Shown: positions 30,890 through 40,529, counted from the stretch's first letter. The stretch is 64,000 nucleotides of DNA from Spirochaetaceae bacterium (GCA_017416145.1 JAFQDD010000003.1:62001-126000); one strand, 5' to 3'. Translations and numbers: made by a program. The notes: generated by a model from the letters alone, not told the origin.

Positions 30890-31723
30890 TTAAAGACTAA
30901 ATTCTATTTTCTTTAATTTTTGAAGCTTTTGTTCAAGAGGAATCTCCAGGCGAAGGAGAGTTGATTCCACATACATCACTGAACTGAAAGTTGACGTATC
31001 AGCTAGGGTTACTTTCACTTGATATTTGCCAACTGGTGGCAAAAGCTGAATAACACTACTGTTTGCAATCTGTAATTGACTTGTTTCTTTATTTTCCTGA
31101 ACAAGAGCATTTCTTAAATCTAGTGCATAAGCTCTACCAAGAAGTTTTGAAGCTTTTTCAAGCTCACCTTTTTGCACAAAATCTCTAATAATTGTAGAAC
31201 TAATACGCTTTCCTTGAAAAAGATAATCTTCCACAACATTAAAGGAAATGCCGTTTTGTGCTGCAAACTCTGATATTTGAAGGATTCCAGTATCAAGTTT
31301 GTAACCACAACGAAAATCTGAACCTGCAACTAAAAATTGCATAGAACAAGAGTTTTTCAAAAATGTTAGAAAATCTCTTCCTTTCATTTTACTAAAATCA
31401 CAAGAAAAGTCAATTACTATGGCGAAGTCTATAGACATTTCTTCAAAATATTCTAATTTTAAATCGATAGTAGAAAGTTCCCCAGAAAAATCTGTGGGAT
31501 TTTTGGCAGCTTTTGGAGGAAACTTAAAAGTTACCACACCAGCAACCACATTATTCTTTGTTTTATAATCAATTACTTGCTGAAAAAGTTCTTTATGACC
31601 AAGATGAGGACCGTCGAATCCCCCAACAGATAAAGCACTTCCTTTTTTTGTGAACTGGCTTAACAAGTGATTTTTATCTTTTGAGGCAAGTAAAACATCA
31701 TTCCAAGAAAAGAGTTTTATCAT
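30890..31723 (-). CDS. ribF: FAD synthetase (RibF-type) lacking a canonical riboflavin kinase domain
   Basis: 277 residues. The N-terminal nucleotidyltransferase is clear: SVGGFDGPHLGH near 33-44, VVTFKFPP, VAGSDFRCGY and RISSTIIRD near 170. Bifunctional RibF proteins have a C-terminal kinase with a GFPTAN-type motif after the GRxY segment; here GRAYALDLRN is followed by only about 80 divergent residues without it. Expected activity is FMN to FAD; riboflavin to FMN would need another enzyme. Flanked on both sides by copies of the three-hairpin element; no FMN riboswitch is visible. Confidence 0.85.
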   Translation of the reverse strand: MIKLFSWNDVLLASKDKNHLLSQFTKKGSALSVGGFDGPHLGHKELFQQVIDYKTKNNVVAGVVTFKFPPKAAKNPTDFSGELSTIDLKLEYFEEMSIDFAIVIDFSCDFSKMKGRDFLTFLKNSCSMQFLVAGSDFRCGYKLDTGILQISEFAAQNGISFNVVEDYLFQGKRISSTIIRDFVQKGELEKASKLLGRAYALDLRNALVQENKETSQLQIANSSVIQLLPPVGKYQVKVTLADTSTFSSVMYVESTLLRLEIPLEQKLQKLKKIEFSL

Positions 31724-31756
31724 GATTTCCTTATTAAAACAATTTATGAGGAAGTT

Positions 31757-31880
31757 TCAACTTCCGATTAATTTTTTTACGCTGTTTTGTAACCTAGTGA
31801 AAAACAGCAGATAAAAAGAAAGTTTGCAACGCAAACTTTTAGGTAAACACTTCAACGCTATTTCGGAAGAAGTGCTTATC
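31757..31880 (-). repeat. Three-hairpin element, copy 2 (ribF leader)
   Basis: Same architecture and spacing as copy 1: H1 GCTGTTTT (31781-31788)/AAAACAGC (31801-31808); H2 AAAGTTTGC (31819-31827)/GCAAACTTT (31831-31839), identical; H3 GGTAAACACTTC (31842-31853)/GAAGTGCTTATC (31869-31880). In H1 two base pairs differ from copy 1 by paired changes. Confidence 0.8.
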
Positions 31881-31881
31881 T

Positions 31882-32931
31882 TTATCCTTCCTTTTGAATT
31901 ACAAATCCGTATTTGATTTTGTTATTTTCTAAAATCACTTCTCCACAAAACTTTTCTTCTTCTGTAAAAACTGCATTTGGATTTTCTACAGAAAGTTTTT
32001 CCATAAAACATTTTGGTTTTAAAAATCTTCCGTTAAAAAAGTCAAACTCAAAATCTTTTTTTAGTGTAACAGGATTAAAATCACATTCTGTGGCAAGATT
32101 TTTATCCATTTTTTGCAAATTATTTTGAATATCAATTTTTATTTTGTTTTCAGTTTCAATATCAATTTGAGATTTTTCTGTTTTATTAAAAGCCTCTTCA
32201 TTTTTTTGATTTTGCCATTTTTCAGCATTTTTTATGGCATTTTCGATTGTAAAATCTTTCAAAAGTGATTTTCCAACTGCATTTTTCAAAGAAAAACTTC
32301 CAACTTCTGTTCTAAGAAGTCCAATTAAATGAGCAGAACTTCCACAATCCTTCGCAATATCCCGAGCCAAGCAGCGAATATATGTTCCTTTACTCACAAA
32401 AAAGCTGATTTTTGCATATTTTACAGTTTCTAGCTTTTTATCCTCAAAAATTACATCTTCTATTTTTGCTTCAAAAACTGTTACCGGTCTTTTTGGTATT
32501 TCTACAGTTTTCCCTTCCCGAGCCAAATCACTAGCCCGTTTTCCATCAACGTGAACTGCACTAAAAGCAGGTGGAGCTTGTAAAATATCCCCGGTAAAAT
32601 TTTCTACGGATTTTTGCAAATCTTTGTATGAGGGAAGTTTAGTTTGATTTATGGGATTTCCTGTGTATTCAAGGGTGTCGGTTTCTGTGCCAAAAGCAAT
32701 AATTGCTTCGTATTTTTTAGAAAATCCTGTGATTTTCCCAGCTAACCGAGTATGATTTCCAACGCAAACCACAAGTAAGCCCTCTGCAAAACTGTCTAAA
32801 GTTCCAGTGTGGCCTACTTTGGTTGTGTTTAGTGCTTTTTTTATTGTAAATAATGATGAAAAACTTGTGCATCCAGGTTGCTTTGCGTACAAAACAATCC
32901 CAGATGCATTTGAATTTTGATTTTTACCCAT
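31882..32931 (-). CDS. truB: tRNA pseudouridine-55 synthase
   Basis: 349 residues. GHTGTLDSFAEGLLVVCVGN carries the catalytic Asp; FSAVHVDGKRAS and FVSKGTYIRCLARDIA are typical TruB segments. A Lys/Asn/Glu-rich spacer (about 230-285) sits between the catalytic domain and the C-terminal PUA-like part, making it longer than E. coli TruB. Follows rbfA by 7 bp in the conserved nusA-infB-rbfA-truB order. Confidence 0.95.
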   Translation of the reverse strand: MGKNQNSNASGIVLYAKQPGCTSFSSLFTIKKALNTTKVGHTGTLDSFAEGLLVVCVGNHTRLAGKITGFSKKYEAIIAFGTETDTLEYTGNPINQTKLPSYKDLQKSVENFTGDILQAPPAFSAVHVDGKRASDLAREGKTVEIPKRPVTVFEAKIEDVIFEDKKLETVKYAKISFFVSKGTYIRCLARDIAKDCGSSAHLIGLLRTEVGSFSLKNAVGKSLLKDFTIENAIKNAEKWQNQKNEEAFNKTEKSQIDIETENKIKIDIQNNLQKMDKNLATECDFNPVTLKKDFEFDFFNGRFLKPKCFMEKLSVENPNAVFTEEEKFCGEVILENNKIKYGFVIQKEG

Positions 32932-32938
32932 TCAGATG

Positions 32939-33331
32939 CTAGTTTTCGCTCTCTTGATTTTCCGTTTCCGGCTCTTCAACCCGAGACTTTTCTTGCTCAG
33001 TAAGTTTTTGAACCATTGCAAAACCTTCTTCTATGCTAGAATCCATTATAAAAGTTAGTTTTGGAAACTGGCGTAATCGAAGTTTTTTTGAAAGTTTTGT
33101 TTGGATAAATCCCGCAGCACTTTCTAAACCCTTTACACCTTTTAAAGTTTCTTTGTGGCTCATAAAACTAGAAACATAAACTTTTCCGTAAGACAAATCA
33201 GATGTAATTTCTACTCTGTTGATGCTCAAAAAAGTAGAAACCCGTGGATCTTTAATTTGTTGACGTAAAATCATTTGAGAGATTTCTTCTCTAACTTGTT
33301 CCCCAAGTCTTGTAAGTCTAAACTCAGACAT
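32939..33331 (-). CDS. rbfA: 30S ribosome-binding factor A
   Basis: 130 residues; late 30S maturation and cold adaptation factor with a KH-type fold. RLGEQVREEISQMI and DPRVS near the N terminus are typical. The acidic C-terminal tail (EEPETENQESEN) is extra. The ATG overlaps the infB stop as TAATG, so translation is coupled. Confidence 0.95.
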   Translation of the reverse strand: MSEFRLTRLGEQVREEISQMILRQQIKDPRVSTFLSINRVEITSDLSYGKVYVSSFMSHKETLKGVKGLESAAGFIQTKLSKKLRLRQFPKLTFIMDSSIEEGFAMVQKLTEQEKSRVEEPETENQESEN

Positions 33332-36042
33332 TAATTAGCACCCTCTCCTGCTTCTTTTGCTTCTCTAGCTTTTTGCTCAGCTAAAGATTCACCAAGTTTA
33401 CGAGCAACTTCTACAAACTCAATAACTTCAAATTGGTCACCAACACGAACATCGTTGAAGTTTTCTAGTCCGATACCACATTCGTAACCTGTTGAAACTT
33501 CTTTTGCATCATCTTTGAAGCGTTTAAGAGAAGCAATTTTACCATTGTGAACAACAATACCATCACGAATAACATTAACTGTACTTGTTCGTTTAACCAT
33601 ACCGTCAAGAACATAGGCACCAGCAATTGTTCCAACTTTTGGTACTTTGAAAGTATCACGAACTTCAACTGTACCGATAACTTCTTCTTTAACATCTGGT
33701 TTTAGCATACCTTCCATAGCAGCGGTAATTTCTTCAACACATTTGTAGATAATGTTGTATTTTCTAATATCTACTTTTTCTTGTTCAGCCAATACTTTTG
33801 CTTTTGGAGTTGGACGTACGTTAAATCCAATAATAATTGCATTTGAGTCAGCAGCTGCAAGTACAACATCACTTTCGTTAATTGCACCAGCTGATGAGTG
33901 AATAACCACAAGACGAATATCTTTTGTAGAAAGTTTTTCTAGAGATTGCTTTAGAGCTTCGGCAGAACCTTGAACGTCAGCTTTGATAATAACTTTTAGT
34001 TCCATGATTTCGCCGTCATCAATTGTGGCATATAGGTTATCAAGAGTAACCTTTTTAACAGCTTTTGCATCTTCAAAGCGTTTTAATTCTTGGCGTTTTG
34101 AAGAAATAGCACGAGCTTCTTTTTCTGTTTCTGTAACTTGGAATGGATCACCAGCGTTTGGCATAGCTTCTAAACCAAGAATTTCAACAGGCATACTTGG
34201 AGTTGCTTCTGTGATTTTTTGTCCTCTATCATTAAAGATAGCACGAACACGACCAGAGTAAATACCTGCAACATAAGGATCACCAGTGCGAAGTTTACCA
34301 CGTTGAACAATGATTGTAGAAACAACACCACGTCCATGGTCAATTCTTGATTCGATGATTTTTCCTTCTGCTCTACATTGACCGTTTGCCTTTAATTCAA
34401 GGATTTCAGCCTGAAGAAGAACAGCTTCTAGCAATTCATCAATACCTTCTTTCTTTAGAGCAGAAATTTTTACATATTGAGTATCTCCACCCCATTCTTC
34501 TGGAGTTAATCCATATTCAGAAAGCTGAGTCATTACTTTATCTGGATTAGCTTCTGGTTTATCAACTTTGTTTACTGCAACAACGATTGGAACCTTAGCA
34601 TCTTTTGCGTGGTTAATAGCTTCAACAGTTTGAGGCATAACACCGTCATCTGCGGCAACTACAAGAATAACGATATCAGTAATTGCAGCACCACGAGCAC
34701 GCATCATTGTAAAGGCTTCGTGTCCAGGAGTATCTAGGAAAGTGATTTTGCCCTTTGGAGTGTCTACCATATAAGCACCGATGTGCTGGGTAATTCCACC
34801 AAACTCAGAAGCAACTACGTTTGCACTACGAATTGCGTCCAAAGTTTTTGTTTTACCGTGGTCAACGTGTCCCATAACAGTAACAACTGGAGGACGACTT
34901 TCCATAGCTTCGTCAGTATCTTCTTCACTTGCAATAACAGTTTCGTCATACAAGTTTACAACGTGAACATCACAATTATATTCAGAAGCAAGCAATGTAG
35001 CTGTATCTGCATCAATTGATTGGGTGATAGAAACCATCATTCCCATAGACATCAATTTTCCAATGATATCAGCTGCTTTTAAGTTCATTTTTTTAGCTAA
35101 ATCAGAAACAGAAACAGTTTCCATAATTTCAATTTTTTCTGGAACTGCATCTAGTTTTGCTTGTTGCTTTTTCTTTTGAATAAATAGCTTGTCTTCTAAT
35201 TCTTCTTCTCTATCTTTGCGAGAATAAACAGTCTTCTTCTTGGTGAAAGTTTTCTTAGCTGGTACTTTCTTTGCTTCTTCCATTGGAGCAGGAGCAGCAC
35301 CAAAACCTGAGCGACCACCAAAGCCTGGACGATTTCCGCCAAATCCTCCTTGTGGACGTTGACCTTGACCACCTTGTTTATTTCCAAATCCTGGTCGTCC
35401 TTGTCCGTTTCCGCGGTTTTGACCTTGTCCGTTTCCACCTTGACCATTTCTATCCCGTCTAAAGTTTCCACCTTGACCGTTTTTATCTTTGTTAAAGCCA
35501 CCTTGACGATTTTCGCCATTACGATTTTGGTAACCTTCACGAGCTTGAGCTCCAGTAAAGCCACCTTGGCGACCTTCACCGTTACGATTGTTACGGTTAA
35601 AGTTTCCACCATTTCCGTCACGGTTTTTATTTCCGTAGCGATTTTCGCCACCACGATTTTCTCCGTAACGATTTTGACCTCTACCCTTTTCTGCAAGATT
35701 TCCCATCTTTACATTTGGACGAGAAGGACTTAATTCAAAAGTCGTTTTTTCTGTTTTTACCGGCTTTTCACCTTCTGCTTTTTCAGAACGAGGTTTTTCG
35801 TTTTTAGCATCAGTTTGACTTACTGCTTTTGAAGAATCTTTTGTAGGTTGAGATTCTGCTTTCTTAACAGTAACCTTTGGTGCATCACCCTTTTCACCAG
35901 GTTTGTTGCCACCTTGAGATGTTTTTTTCTTAACAACAACTACCTTTTTCTTTTCAGGTTCGTTTGCAGGTTTTGCAGGAACTGAATCATTTTTTGGTTT
36001 ATGCAAAACGTACTTTTGTTTTTTTTCTGTTTCTTCTGCCAT
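33331..36042 (-). CDS. infB: Translation initiation factor IF-2
   Basis: 903 residues. G1 GHVDHGKT, G2-region [11 protein letters not shown]3 DTPGHEAF and G4 NKVDKP are intact; IF2 domains II-IV follow. IF-2 places fMet-tRNA on the 30S subunit. The N-terminal region is Lys-rich (1-110) and then about 140 residues of Gly/Asn/Arg/Gln repeats such as [17 protein letters not shown], an RGG-like disordered segment. Located between nusA and rbfA; SD AGGAAG. Confidence 0.97.
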   Translation of the reverse strand: MAEETEKKQKYVLHKPKNDSVPAKPANEPEKKKVVVVKKKTSQGGNKPGEKGDAPKVTVKKAESQPTKDSSKAVSQTDAKNEKPRSEKAEGEKPVKTEKTTFELSPSRPNVKMGNLAEKGRGQNRYGENRGGENRYGNKNRDGNGGNFNRNNRNGEGRQGGFTGAQAREGYQNRNGENRQGGFNKDKNGQGGNFRRDRNGQGGNGQGQNRGNGQGRPGFGNKQGGQGQRPQGGFGGNRPGFGGRSGFGAAPAPMEEAKKVPAKKTFTKKKTVYSRKDREEELEDKLFIQKKKQQAKLDAVPEKIEIMETVSVSDLAKKMNLKAADIIGKLMSMGMMVSITQSIDADTATLLASEYNCDVHVVNLYDETVIASEEDTDEAMESRPPVVTVMGHVDHGKTKTLDAIRSANVVASEFGGITQHIGAYMVDTPKGKITFLDTPGHEAFTMMRARGAAITDIVILVVAADDGVMPQTVEAINHAKDAKVPIVVAVNKVDKPEANPDKVMTQLSEYGLTPEEWGGDTQYVKISALKKEGIDELLEAVLLQAEILELKANGQCRAEGKIIESRIDHGRGVVSTIIVQRGKLRTGDPYVAGIYSGRVRAIFNDRGQKITEATPSMPVEILGLEAMPNAGDPFQVTETEKEARAISSKRQELKRFEDAKAVKKVTLDNLYATIDDGEIMELKVIIKADVQGSAEALKQSLEKLSTKDIRLVVIHSSAGAINESDVVLAAADSNAIIIGFNVRPTPKAKVLAEQEKVDIRKYNIIYKCVEEITAAMEGMLKPDVKEEVIGTVEVRDTFKVPKVGTIAGAYVLDGMVKRTSTVNVIRDGIVVHNGKIASLKRFKDDAKEVSTGYECGIGLENFNDVRVGDQFEVIEFVEVARKLGESLAEQKAREAKEAGEGAN

Positions 36043-36050
36043 TTATCTTC

Positions 36051-37535
36051 CTATTCTTCCTCTTCAAAACTTAATCCAACGCCGCAATTTGGACAAGTTG
36101 TCATATCAATTGTAATTGCAGCTCCACATTCAGGACATTCATAAACTTCTTCTGAATTATCATCTGAATCTACTGCATCGCTTGAATCCACATCAGATTC
36201 TGCTTCCTCTTCTTCAATAAACTCAACAGAAGATTCAATCAAAGCAAGAAGTGTTGCAATATTTTCTTCTGTTAAACCTTGAATATTTGCCAATTCTCCA
36301 TTTTCTGAAGCAGCCATAAAATCTTCAATATCAACAATATTGTTTTCTTTCAAGATTGCTGCCACATTTTCATCAACACCTGGAAGTTCTTGAATTGTTG
36401 TGATTTCGTCATAATCATCGTTAAACAACTCTTGAACAGCCTTTCTAGATTCTGCAACTAATTCGTCTAATTCTTCTGCTGAACATTCTTCTTCAGTTTT
36501 TACATCAATATTCCAATCACAAAGACGATTTGCTAGACGAACATTTAGACCTTGTTTACCGATTGCCAATGAAAATTGGTTTTCTGGAACAACAGCTAAA
36601 GCCTGACGTTTTCCTTCATCGCGGATATAAACAGCTGAAACTTCAGCAGGTGAAAGAGCATTTTTGATAAACACTCTTGGATCTGGGTCATATTTTAGAA
36701 CATCAATTTTTTCGTTTCCTAATTCTGTGATAACACCCTTGATACGACCACCTTTTAACCCAACACAAGAACCAACTGGGTCAATATCTTCACGTTTTGA
36801 AAATACTGCAACCTTTGTTCTGTAACCAGGTTCTCGAACAACTTTGAAAATTTCTACAGTTTTGTCGTATAATTCTGGAACTTCAACTTCCAACAATGAA
36901 CGAACAAAATCTGGGTCTGTTCTTGATAGAATGATTTGCAAACCGCTAGATGATTTTTTAACATCTACGATTAGAGCTTTAATTCGGTCATTTTTTTCAT
37001 ATCGTTCTGTTTTTAGTTGATTACGTGGAGGAAGCACACCTTCAACTTTTCCCAAATCAACATAAATTGTATCCTTTCTTTCACGTTGATAATAGCCAAT
37101 AATTGTTTCACCGATTTTCATTTTGTATTCTGCATACAAACTATCTTTTTGGATTTCTGTAAAAGATTGGTGAGCTGTTTGTTTCCCAGTTTGAACTGCA
37201 GAACGATCAAATTCTGATAGATTAATTGGAATATCAATTTCTAATCCAAGTTCAGAATCAGGATTTAATTCTTTAGCTTCGTCTATTTCAATTTCTGTAT
37301 TTGGATCGTAAACACCGTCTACAATTACTTTTCTTTGGAATACAGATACATCCTTAAAATCCTCAGAAATTTTTACAATACAATTTTCGGCAGTACCATA
37401 TCTACGTTTACAAGCTGCTTTTAGTGTGTTTGTGATAATATTGATAACAGCTTCTTCAGAAAAGCCTTTTTCTAATAATTGGTGAAATGCTTCACTAATT
37501 GATTCATTTTTTGGTTCGCTCTTTTTTGATGCCAT
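36051..37535 (-). CDS. nusA: Transcription termination/antitermination factor NusA with C-terminal zinc ribbon
   Basis: 494 residues: N-terminal RNAP-binding domain, S1 (about 140-205), two KH domains (DPVGSCVGLKGGRIKG and FSLAIGKQGLNVRLA), a helix-hairpin-helix-like region (about 390-430), then an acidic linker and YECPECG...CPNCG at the end, a four-cysteine zinc ribbon not found in E. coli NusA. Second gene of the rimP operon. Confidence 0.96.
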   Translation of the reverse strand: MASKKSEPKNESISEAFHQLLEKGFSEEAVINIITNTLKAACKRRYGTAENCIVKISEDFKDVSVFQRKVIVDGVYDPNTEIEIDEAKELNPDSELGLEIDIPINLSEFDRSAVQTGKQTAHQSFTEIQKDSLYAEYKMKIGETIIGYYQRERKDTIYVDLGKVEGVLPPRNQLKTERYEKNDRIKALIVDVKKSSSGLQIILSRTDPDFVRSLLEVEVPELYDKTVEIFKVVREPGYRTKVAVFSKREDIDPVGSCVGLKGGRIKGVITELGNEKIDVLKYDPDPRVFIKNALSPAEVSAVYIRDEGKRQALAVVPENQFSLAIGKQGLNVRLANRLCDWNIDVKTEEECSAEELDELVAESRKAVQELFNDDYDEITTIQELPGVDENVAAILKENNIVDIEDFMAASENGELANIQGLTEENIATLLALIESSVEFIEEEEAESDVDSSDAVDSDDNSEEVYECPECGAAITIDMTTCPNCGVGLSFEEEE

Positions 37536-37550
37536 TTTTGAATATCTCCT

Positions 37551-38018
37551 TTAAGTATTTAACAATTTCGCTTTTGCAATGCGGTTATATTCAATTTGTT
37601 TTTTTTCACCGCTCTCTAATTCCAATGTAAGTGAAGCATTTGATGCCTCAACAATCTTTCCAGGAATCCAATCAGTAACCTCAGTATCCCACACACGTAC
37701 AAAAAGATTTACAAACAATACAAACTCTGCCGCATTTTTGATATTTCTTTCCATACCTGGAGAAGTAACTTCCATATTCACGTCTTTTGATGAAATTAAG
37801 GCTTCTAGACGTGGTTGAATTAGTCTATGAACCTTTGCACAGTCATTTACGGTAATTCCTTGTGTTTCATCATCGCTTTTTCGAGCAATAACTACTCTTG
37901 CAGTATTAACTGTTTTTGAAGGAATAATTCGTAATTCCACCAGTTGAAAACCAAGACCTTCAACCAATGGTGCACATTCTTTGTAATAGGGAAATGAATT
38001 AAGTGGTGTGTATTCCAA
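37551..38018 (-). CDS. rimP: Ribosome maturation factor RimP
   Basis: 155 residues; 30S assembly factor. GLGFQLVELRI, VTSPGMERNIKN (family SPGxxR) and the C-terminal SH3-like part are visible. Start is TTG: AAGGA lies 7 nt upstream and no ATG is available before the conserved region. First gene of the rimP-nusA-infB-rbfA-truB cluster. Confidence 0.93.
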   Translation of the reverse strand: MEYTPLNSFPYYKECAPLVEGLGFQLVELRIIPSKTVNTARVVIARKSDDETQGITVNDCAKVHRLIQPRLEALISSKDVNMEVTSPGMERNIKNAAEFVLFVNLFVRVWDTEVTDWIPGKIVEASNASLTLELESGEKKQIEYNRIAKAKLLNT

Positions 38019-38067
38019 TTATGTTTCCTTTATTTTGATTTTTCACATACGTAAAAAACCATTGTAT

Positions 38068-38095
38068 ATAAAAAAAGAGCCGTTTGAACGACTCC
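38068..38095 (-). terminator. Hairpin with U tract in the rimP-nusA leader (candidate attenuator)
   Basis: Stem GAGTCG/CGGCTC on the minus strand (38089-38094 / 38077-38082) with a 6-nt loop, followed by seven U. It lies between the predicted promoter and rimP, so it would act on the rimP operon itself as well as on readthrough from upstream. Confidence 0.7.
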
Positions 38096-38127
38096 GATTT
38101 TCTAGGATAATAATTATGTTCTAACTA

Positions 38128-38157
38128 ACTATAACATAAAGGATAAAAAATAGTCAA
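38128..38157 (-). promoter_or_regulatory. Promoter of the rimP-nusA-infB operon
   Basis: Minus strand -35 TTGACT (38152-38157), 18-bp spacer, -10 TATAGT (38128-38133). Leader about 100 nt long. An inverted repeat TTATGTT/AACATAA (about 38114-38139) overlaps the -10 region. Confidence 0.6.
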
Positions 38158-38232
38158 CACATATAAAAAAGCAATAATTTTAAAATTTTGAATTCAATTT
38201 AATTACAAACTAAAAATACAAACCTCATATAT

Positions 38233-38643
38233 TTATTCCCAATCTGAAAAAAATTCAAAACCCAAATCAATATTTAGCTCCCTTATTCTTTCTATCAAGC
38301 TAGATGATATTTCAAAAGCGATATGAGTTTTTTCATACAAGGAAATATAAAAAGAACATTTTCCACCAGTTGAAGAAATTTGTTTAAAGATTGATCCATC
38401 ATTAATACTACTTTTTATCAGAGTAATAGCCTTTTCAATTCCAGACTCAATATCTATATCTTCCTTCGAAACCAAAGAATAAGAAACATAGGTTGTTCCC
38501 CAAACTCCTAAAAGTTTTGTTCCTTTTGGGGTCGTTTTTTCTTCTCCAATTGAAAAACATCTAGAGGGTTCTAAATTAATACACTTTATTATTTCATCTT
38601 TATTTATTTTTGGATGCCATATTTGAAGAGAAATTGATACCAT
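38233..38643 (-). CDS. DUF4279-like protein
   Basis: 136 residues, soluble. The layout (first strand, then KDEIIKCINLEPSRCFSIGEE, TTYVSYSLVS, and a C-terminal IRELNIDLGFEFF) resembles the DUF4279 family, whose function is unknown. The ATG overlaps the stop of the membrane-protein gene as TAATG, so the two are a coupled pair. Composition is more AT-rich than the flanking operons, suggesting accessory origin. Confidence 0.55.
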   Translation of the reverse strand: MVSISLQIWHPKINKDEIIKCINLEPSRCFSIGEEKTTPKGTKLLGVWGTTYVSYSLVSKEDIDIESGIEKAITLIKSSINDGSIFKQISSTGGKCSFYISLYEKTHIAFEISSSLIERIRELNIDLGFEFFSDWE

Positions 38644-39086
38644 TATTTTCTCCCATTTTTAAATTTAAAAACATTTAAAATAATTAATAACAAGGTGATA
38701 AAAAGACTTATATAAAATATGATATGAAAAAACAAACAAAAATTCCAAGCAATAAAACAGGTTTTTAACAAACTACAACCATCTACAATAATTGAAAAAT
38801 ACAATACTGTTTGAAAAGAAAAAATAACCAATGTTAATATTATATCTAAAATAGAAAGTCTCTTTTTTACTCGAATTAGAAAAATAATAAAAAATGGAAT
38901 GTATAAAAACTGACCAAATTCAATAATAGAATTATTATCAGCAATAGAAGATGGATAATTTGATATATAATCAATATTTTTTGATGTAGAATTATTAGTT
39001 ACAAGTCCTTTGGAATAAGAAAATCCAAAAGATGAAAGAATCAATCCAAATATTATTATTAACAAGGTCAATCGAATTTTCTGCAT
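38643..39086 (-). CDS. Small four-helix membrane protein, unknown
   Basis: 147 residues from the ATG at 39086 (an in-frame TTG is two codons upstream). First helix QKIRLTLLIIIFGLILSSFG may be a signal anchor; three more hydrophobic helices follow. Not recognised. Coupled to the DUF4279-like gene. No SD; a promoter ends 6 nt before the ATG. Confidence 0.6.
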   Translation of the reverse strand: MQKIRLTLLIIIFGLILSSFGFSYSKGLVTNNSTSKNIDYISNYPSSIADNNSIIEFGQFLYIPFFIIFLIRVKKRLSILDIILTLVIFSFQTVLYFSIIVDGCSLLKTCFIAWNFCLFFHIIFYISLFITLLLIILNVFKFKNGRK

Positions 39087-39092
39087 AAACAA

Positions 39093-39121
39093 AGTTTATC
39101 ATAGAGTTTTTTGACTTGCAA
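39093..39121 (-). promoter_or_regulatory. Promoter giving a possible leaderless mRNA for the membrane/DUF4279 pair
   Basis: Minus strand -35 TTGCAA (39116-39121), 17-bp spacer, -10 TAAACT (39093-39098), then 6 nt to the ATG at 39086. Confidence 0.45.
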
Positions 39122-39133
39122 ATTTTTCCGCCT

Positions 39134-39172
39134 CACAAAAAAAGCGACTCCCCAATTTTGGAAAGCCGCTTT
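39134..39172 (-). terminator. Rho-independent terminator of ackA
   Basis: 13-bp stem between 39141-39153 and 39160-39172 (three G-U pairs), loop of 6, followed by seven U on the minus strand. Confidence 0.9.
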
Positions 39173-39191
39173 ATATCAATTTAGAAAGATT

Positions 39192-40529
39192 TTACTTTAA
39201 TGCAAGAATGTTTGCTAATGCAGGATTTTTTTCTAGGTCTTTTTTCAAGCCTTCTGCACGAGCTTTGTTTACATAATCTTTGCTTTGGAAAGAATATGTA
39301 AAGTTTGTGTGAACGTCATAAGTTCCGTTCATAATTGCATAAGCATCTTCTGTCATTACAAGTTCTTCGTCTGTTGGAATTACGAAAATTTTGATTTTTG
39401 AATCATCTGCACTAATCAATGTTTCTGCGTTTCTTGTACGAGCCATTGCATTTTTTGCAGGATCAATTTTGATTCCAAGATTTTCTAGTCCTTTTAGACA
39501 GTTTTCACGGATATATGGAGAGAATTCACCAACACCAGCTGTAAATACGATAGCATCTACATTTCCGTCTAGTGCAGCCATGTATGAACCAAAGTATTTT
39601 TTCAAGCGGTAACATTCCATATCCATTGCAAGTTTAGCTTTTTCATCCCCTTCGCGCATTGCTTTTTCAACATCACGGCGGTCTGTGTATTTTTCTGTAA
39701 TACCTAGAAGTCCTGATTTTTTGTTCATAGCTGTATCCATTTCAGCAGCAGACATTCCAGTTTCTCTCATAATATAGAAAGCCAAAGCTGGGTCCATATC
39801 ACCTGTGCGAGTTCCCATTACAAGACCTTCAAGTGGAGTAATACCCATTGATGTATCAAAACCGCAACCATTTTTTACAGCACACATAGAAGCACCGTTA
39901 CCAATGTGAGCAATAATGATATTTGTATCTTTTGGTTCTTTTCCTAGCAATACAGAAGCTCTTTTTGCTGTGTACAAGAAAGATGTTCCATGGAATCCAT
40001 AGCGACGAGCTGCATATTTTGTGTACCATTCTTGTGGAATTGCGTACATAAAAGAAGATGCTGGCATTGTTTGGTGCCAAGCTGTATCCATAACTGCAAC
40101 GTGTGGAACTTCTGGAAGTACTTTTTGAGCAGCTTCAATACCCATAATATTTGCAGGCATATGAAGAGGACCAAGACCAATTACACTACGGAAAGTTTCT
40201 AGAACTTCTGGAGTAACTTTTACAGACTTTGTAAATTTATCCCCACCATGAAGAACACGGTGACCAACAGCTCCAATCACGCTCATACTTTCGATTACAC
40301 CGTGATTTTTGTCTGTAATTGCATTGATAATCAACTCAATTGCTTCTTTGTGAGTTGGACAATCGCTTTCTAGATAAAATTCATCTTTACCTTTTGGATT
40401 GTGAGTAATACAAGAACCAGCTTGTGTAACTCTTTCTACAACACCAGTTGCTAAAACATCTTTGTTGTCCCAATCGTAAACTTGGTACTTTGCAGAAGAA
40501 CTTCCGCAGTTTAATGTAAGAATAACCAT
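39192..40529 (-). CDS. ackA: Acetate kinase
   Basis: 445 residues; acetyl phosphate + ADP to acetate + [20 protein letters not shown] at the N terminus, [31 protein letters not shown] and [13 protein letters not shown] are classical. About 40 residues longer than E. coli AckA, with an extended C terminus. No pta is in the window. SD GGGAG. Confidence 0.97.
   Translation of the reverse strand: MVILTLNCGSSSAKYQVYDWDNKDVLATGVVERVTQAGSCITHNPKGKDEFYLESDCPTHKEAIELIINAITDKNHGVIESMSVIGAVGHRVLHGGDKFTKSVKVTPEVLETFRSVIGLGPLHMPANIMGIEAAQKVLPEVPHVAVMDTAWHQTMPASSFMYAIPQEWYTKYAARRYGFHGTSFLYTAKRASVLLGKEPKDTNIIIAHIGNGASMCAVKNGCGFDTSMGITPLEGLVMGTRTGDMDPALAFYIMRETGMSAAEMDTAMNKKSGLLGITEKYTDRRDVEKAMREGDEKAKLAMDMECYRLKKYFGSYMAALDGNVDAIVFTAGVGEFSPYIRENCLKGLENLGIKIDPAKNAMARTRNAETLISADDSKIKIFVIPTDEELVMTEDAYAIMNGTYDVHTNFTYSFQSKDYVNKARAEGLKKDLEKNPALANILALK

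Noticed and set aside
31724-31881. FMN riboswitch upstream of ribF
   Set aside because: None of the conserved RFN junction sequences are seen; the region is the three-hairpin element.
35196-35733. Long open frames on both strands inside the infB repeat region (166 and 127 codons)
   Set aside because: They are by-products of the Gly/Asn/Arg codon repeats of IF-2; their translations are simple Val/Lys/Thr repeats and they lack start signals.
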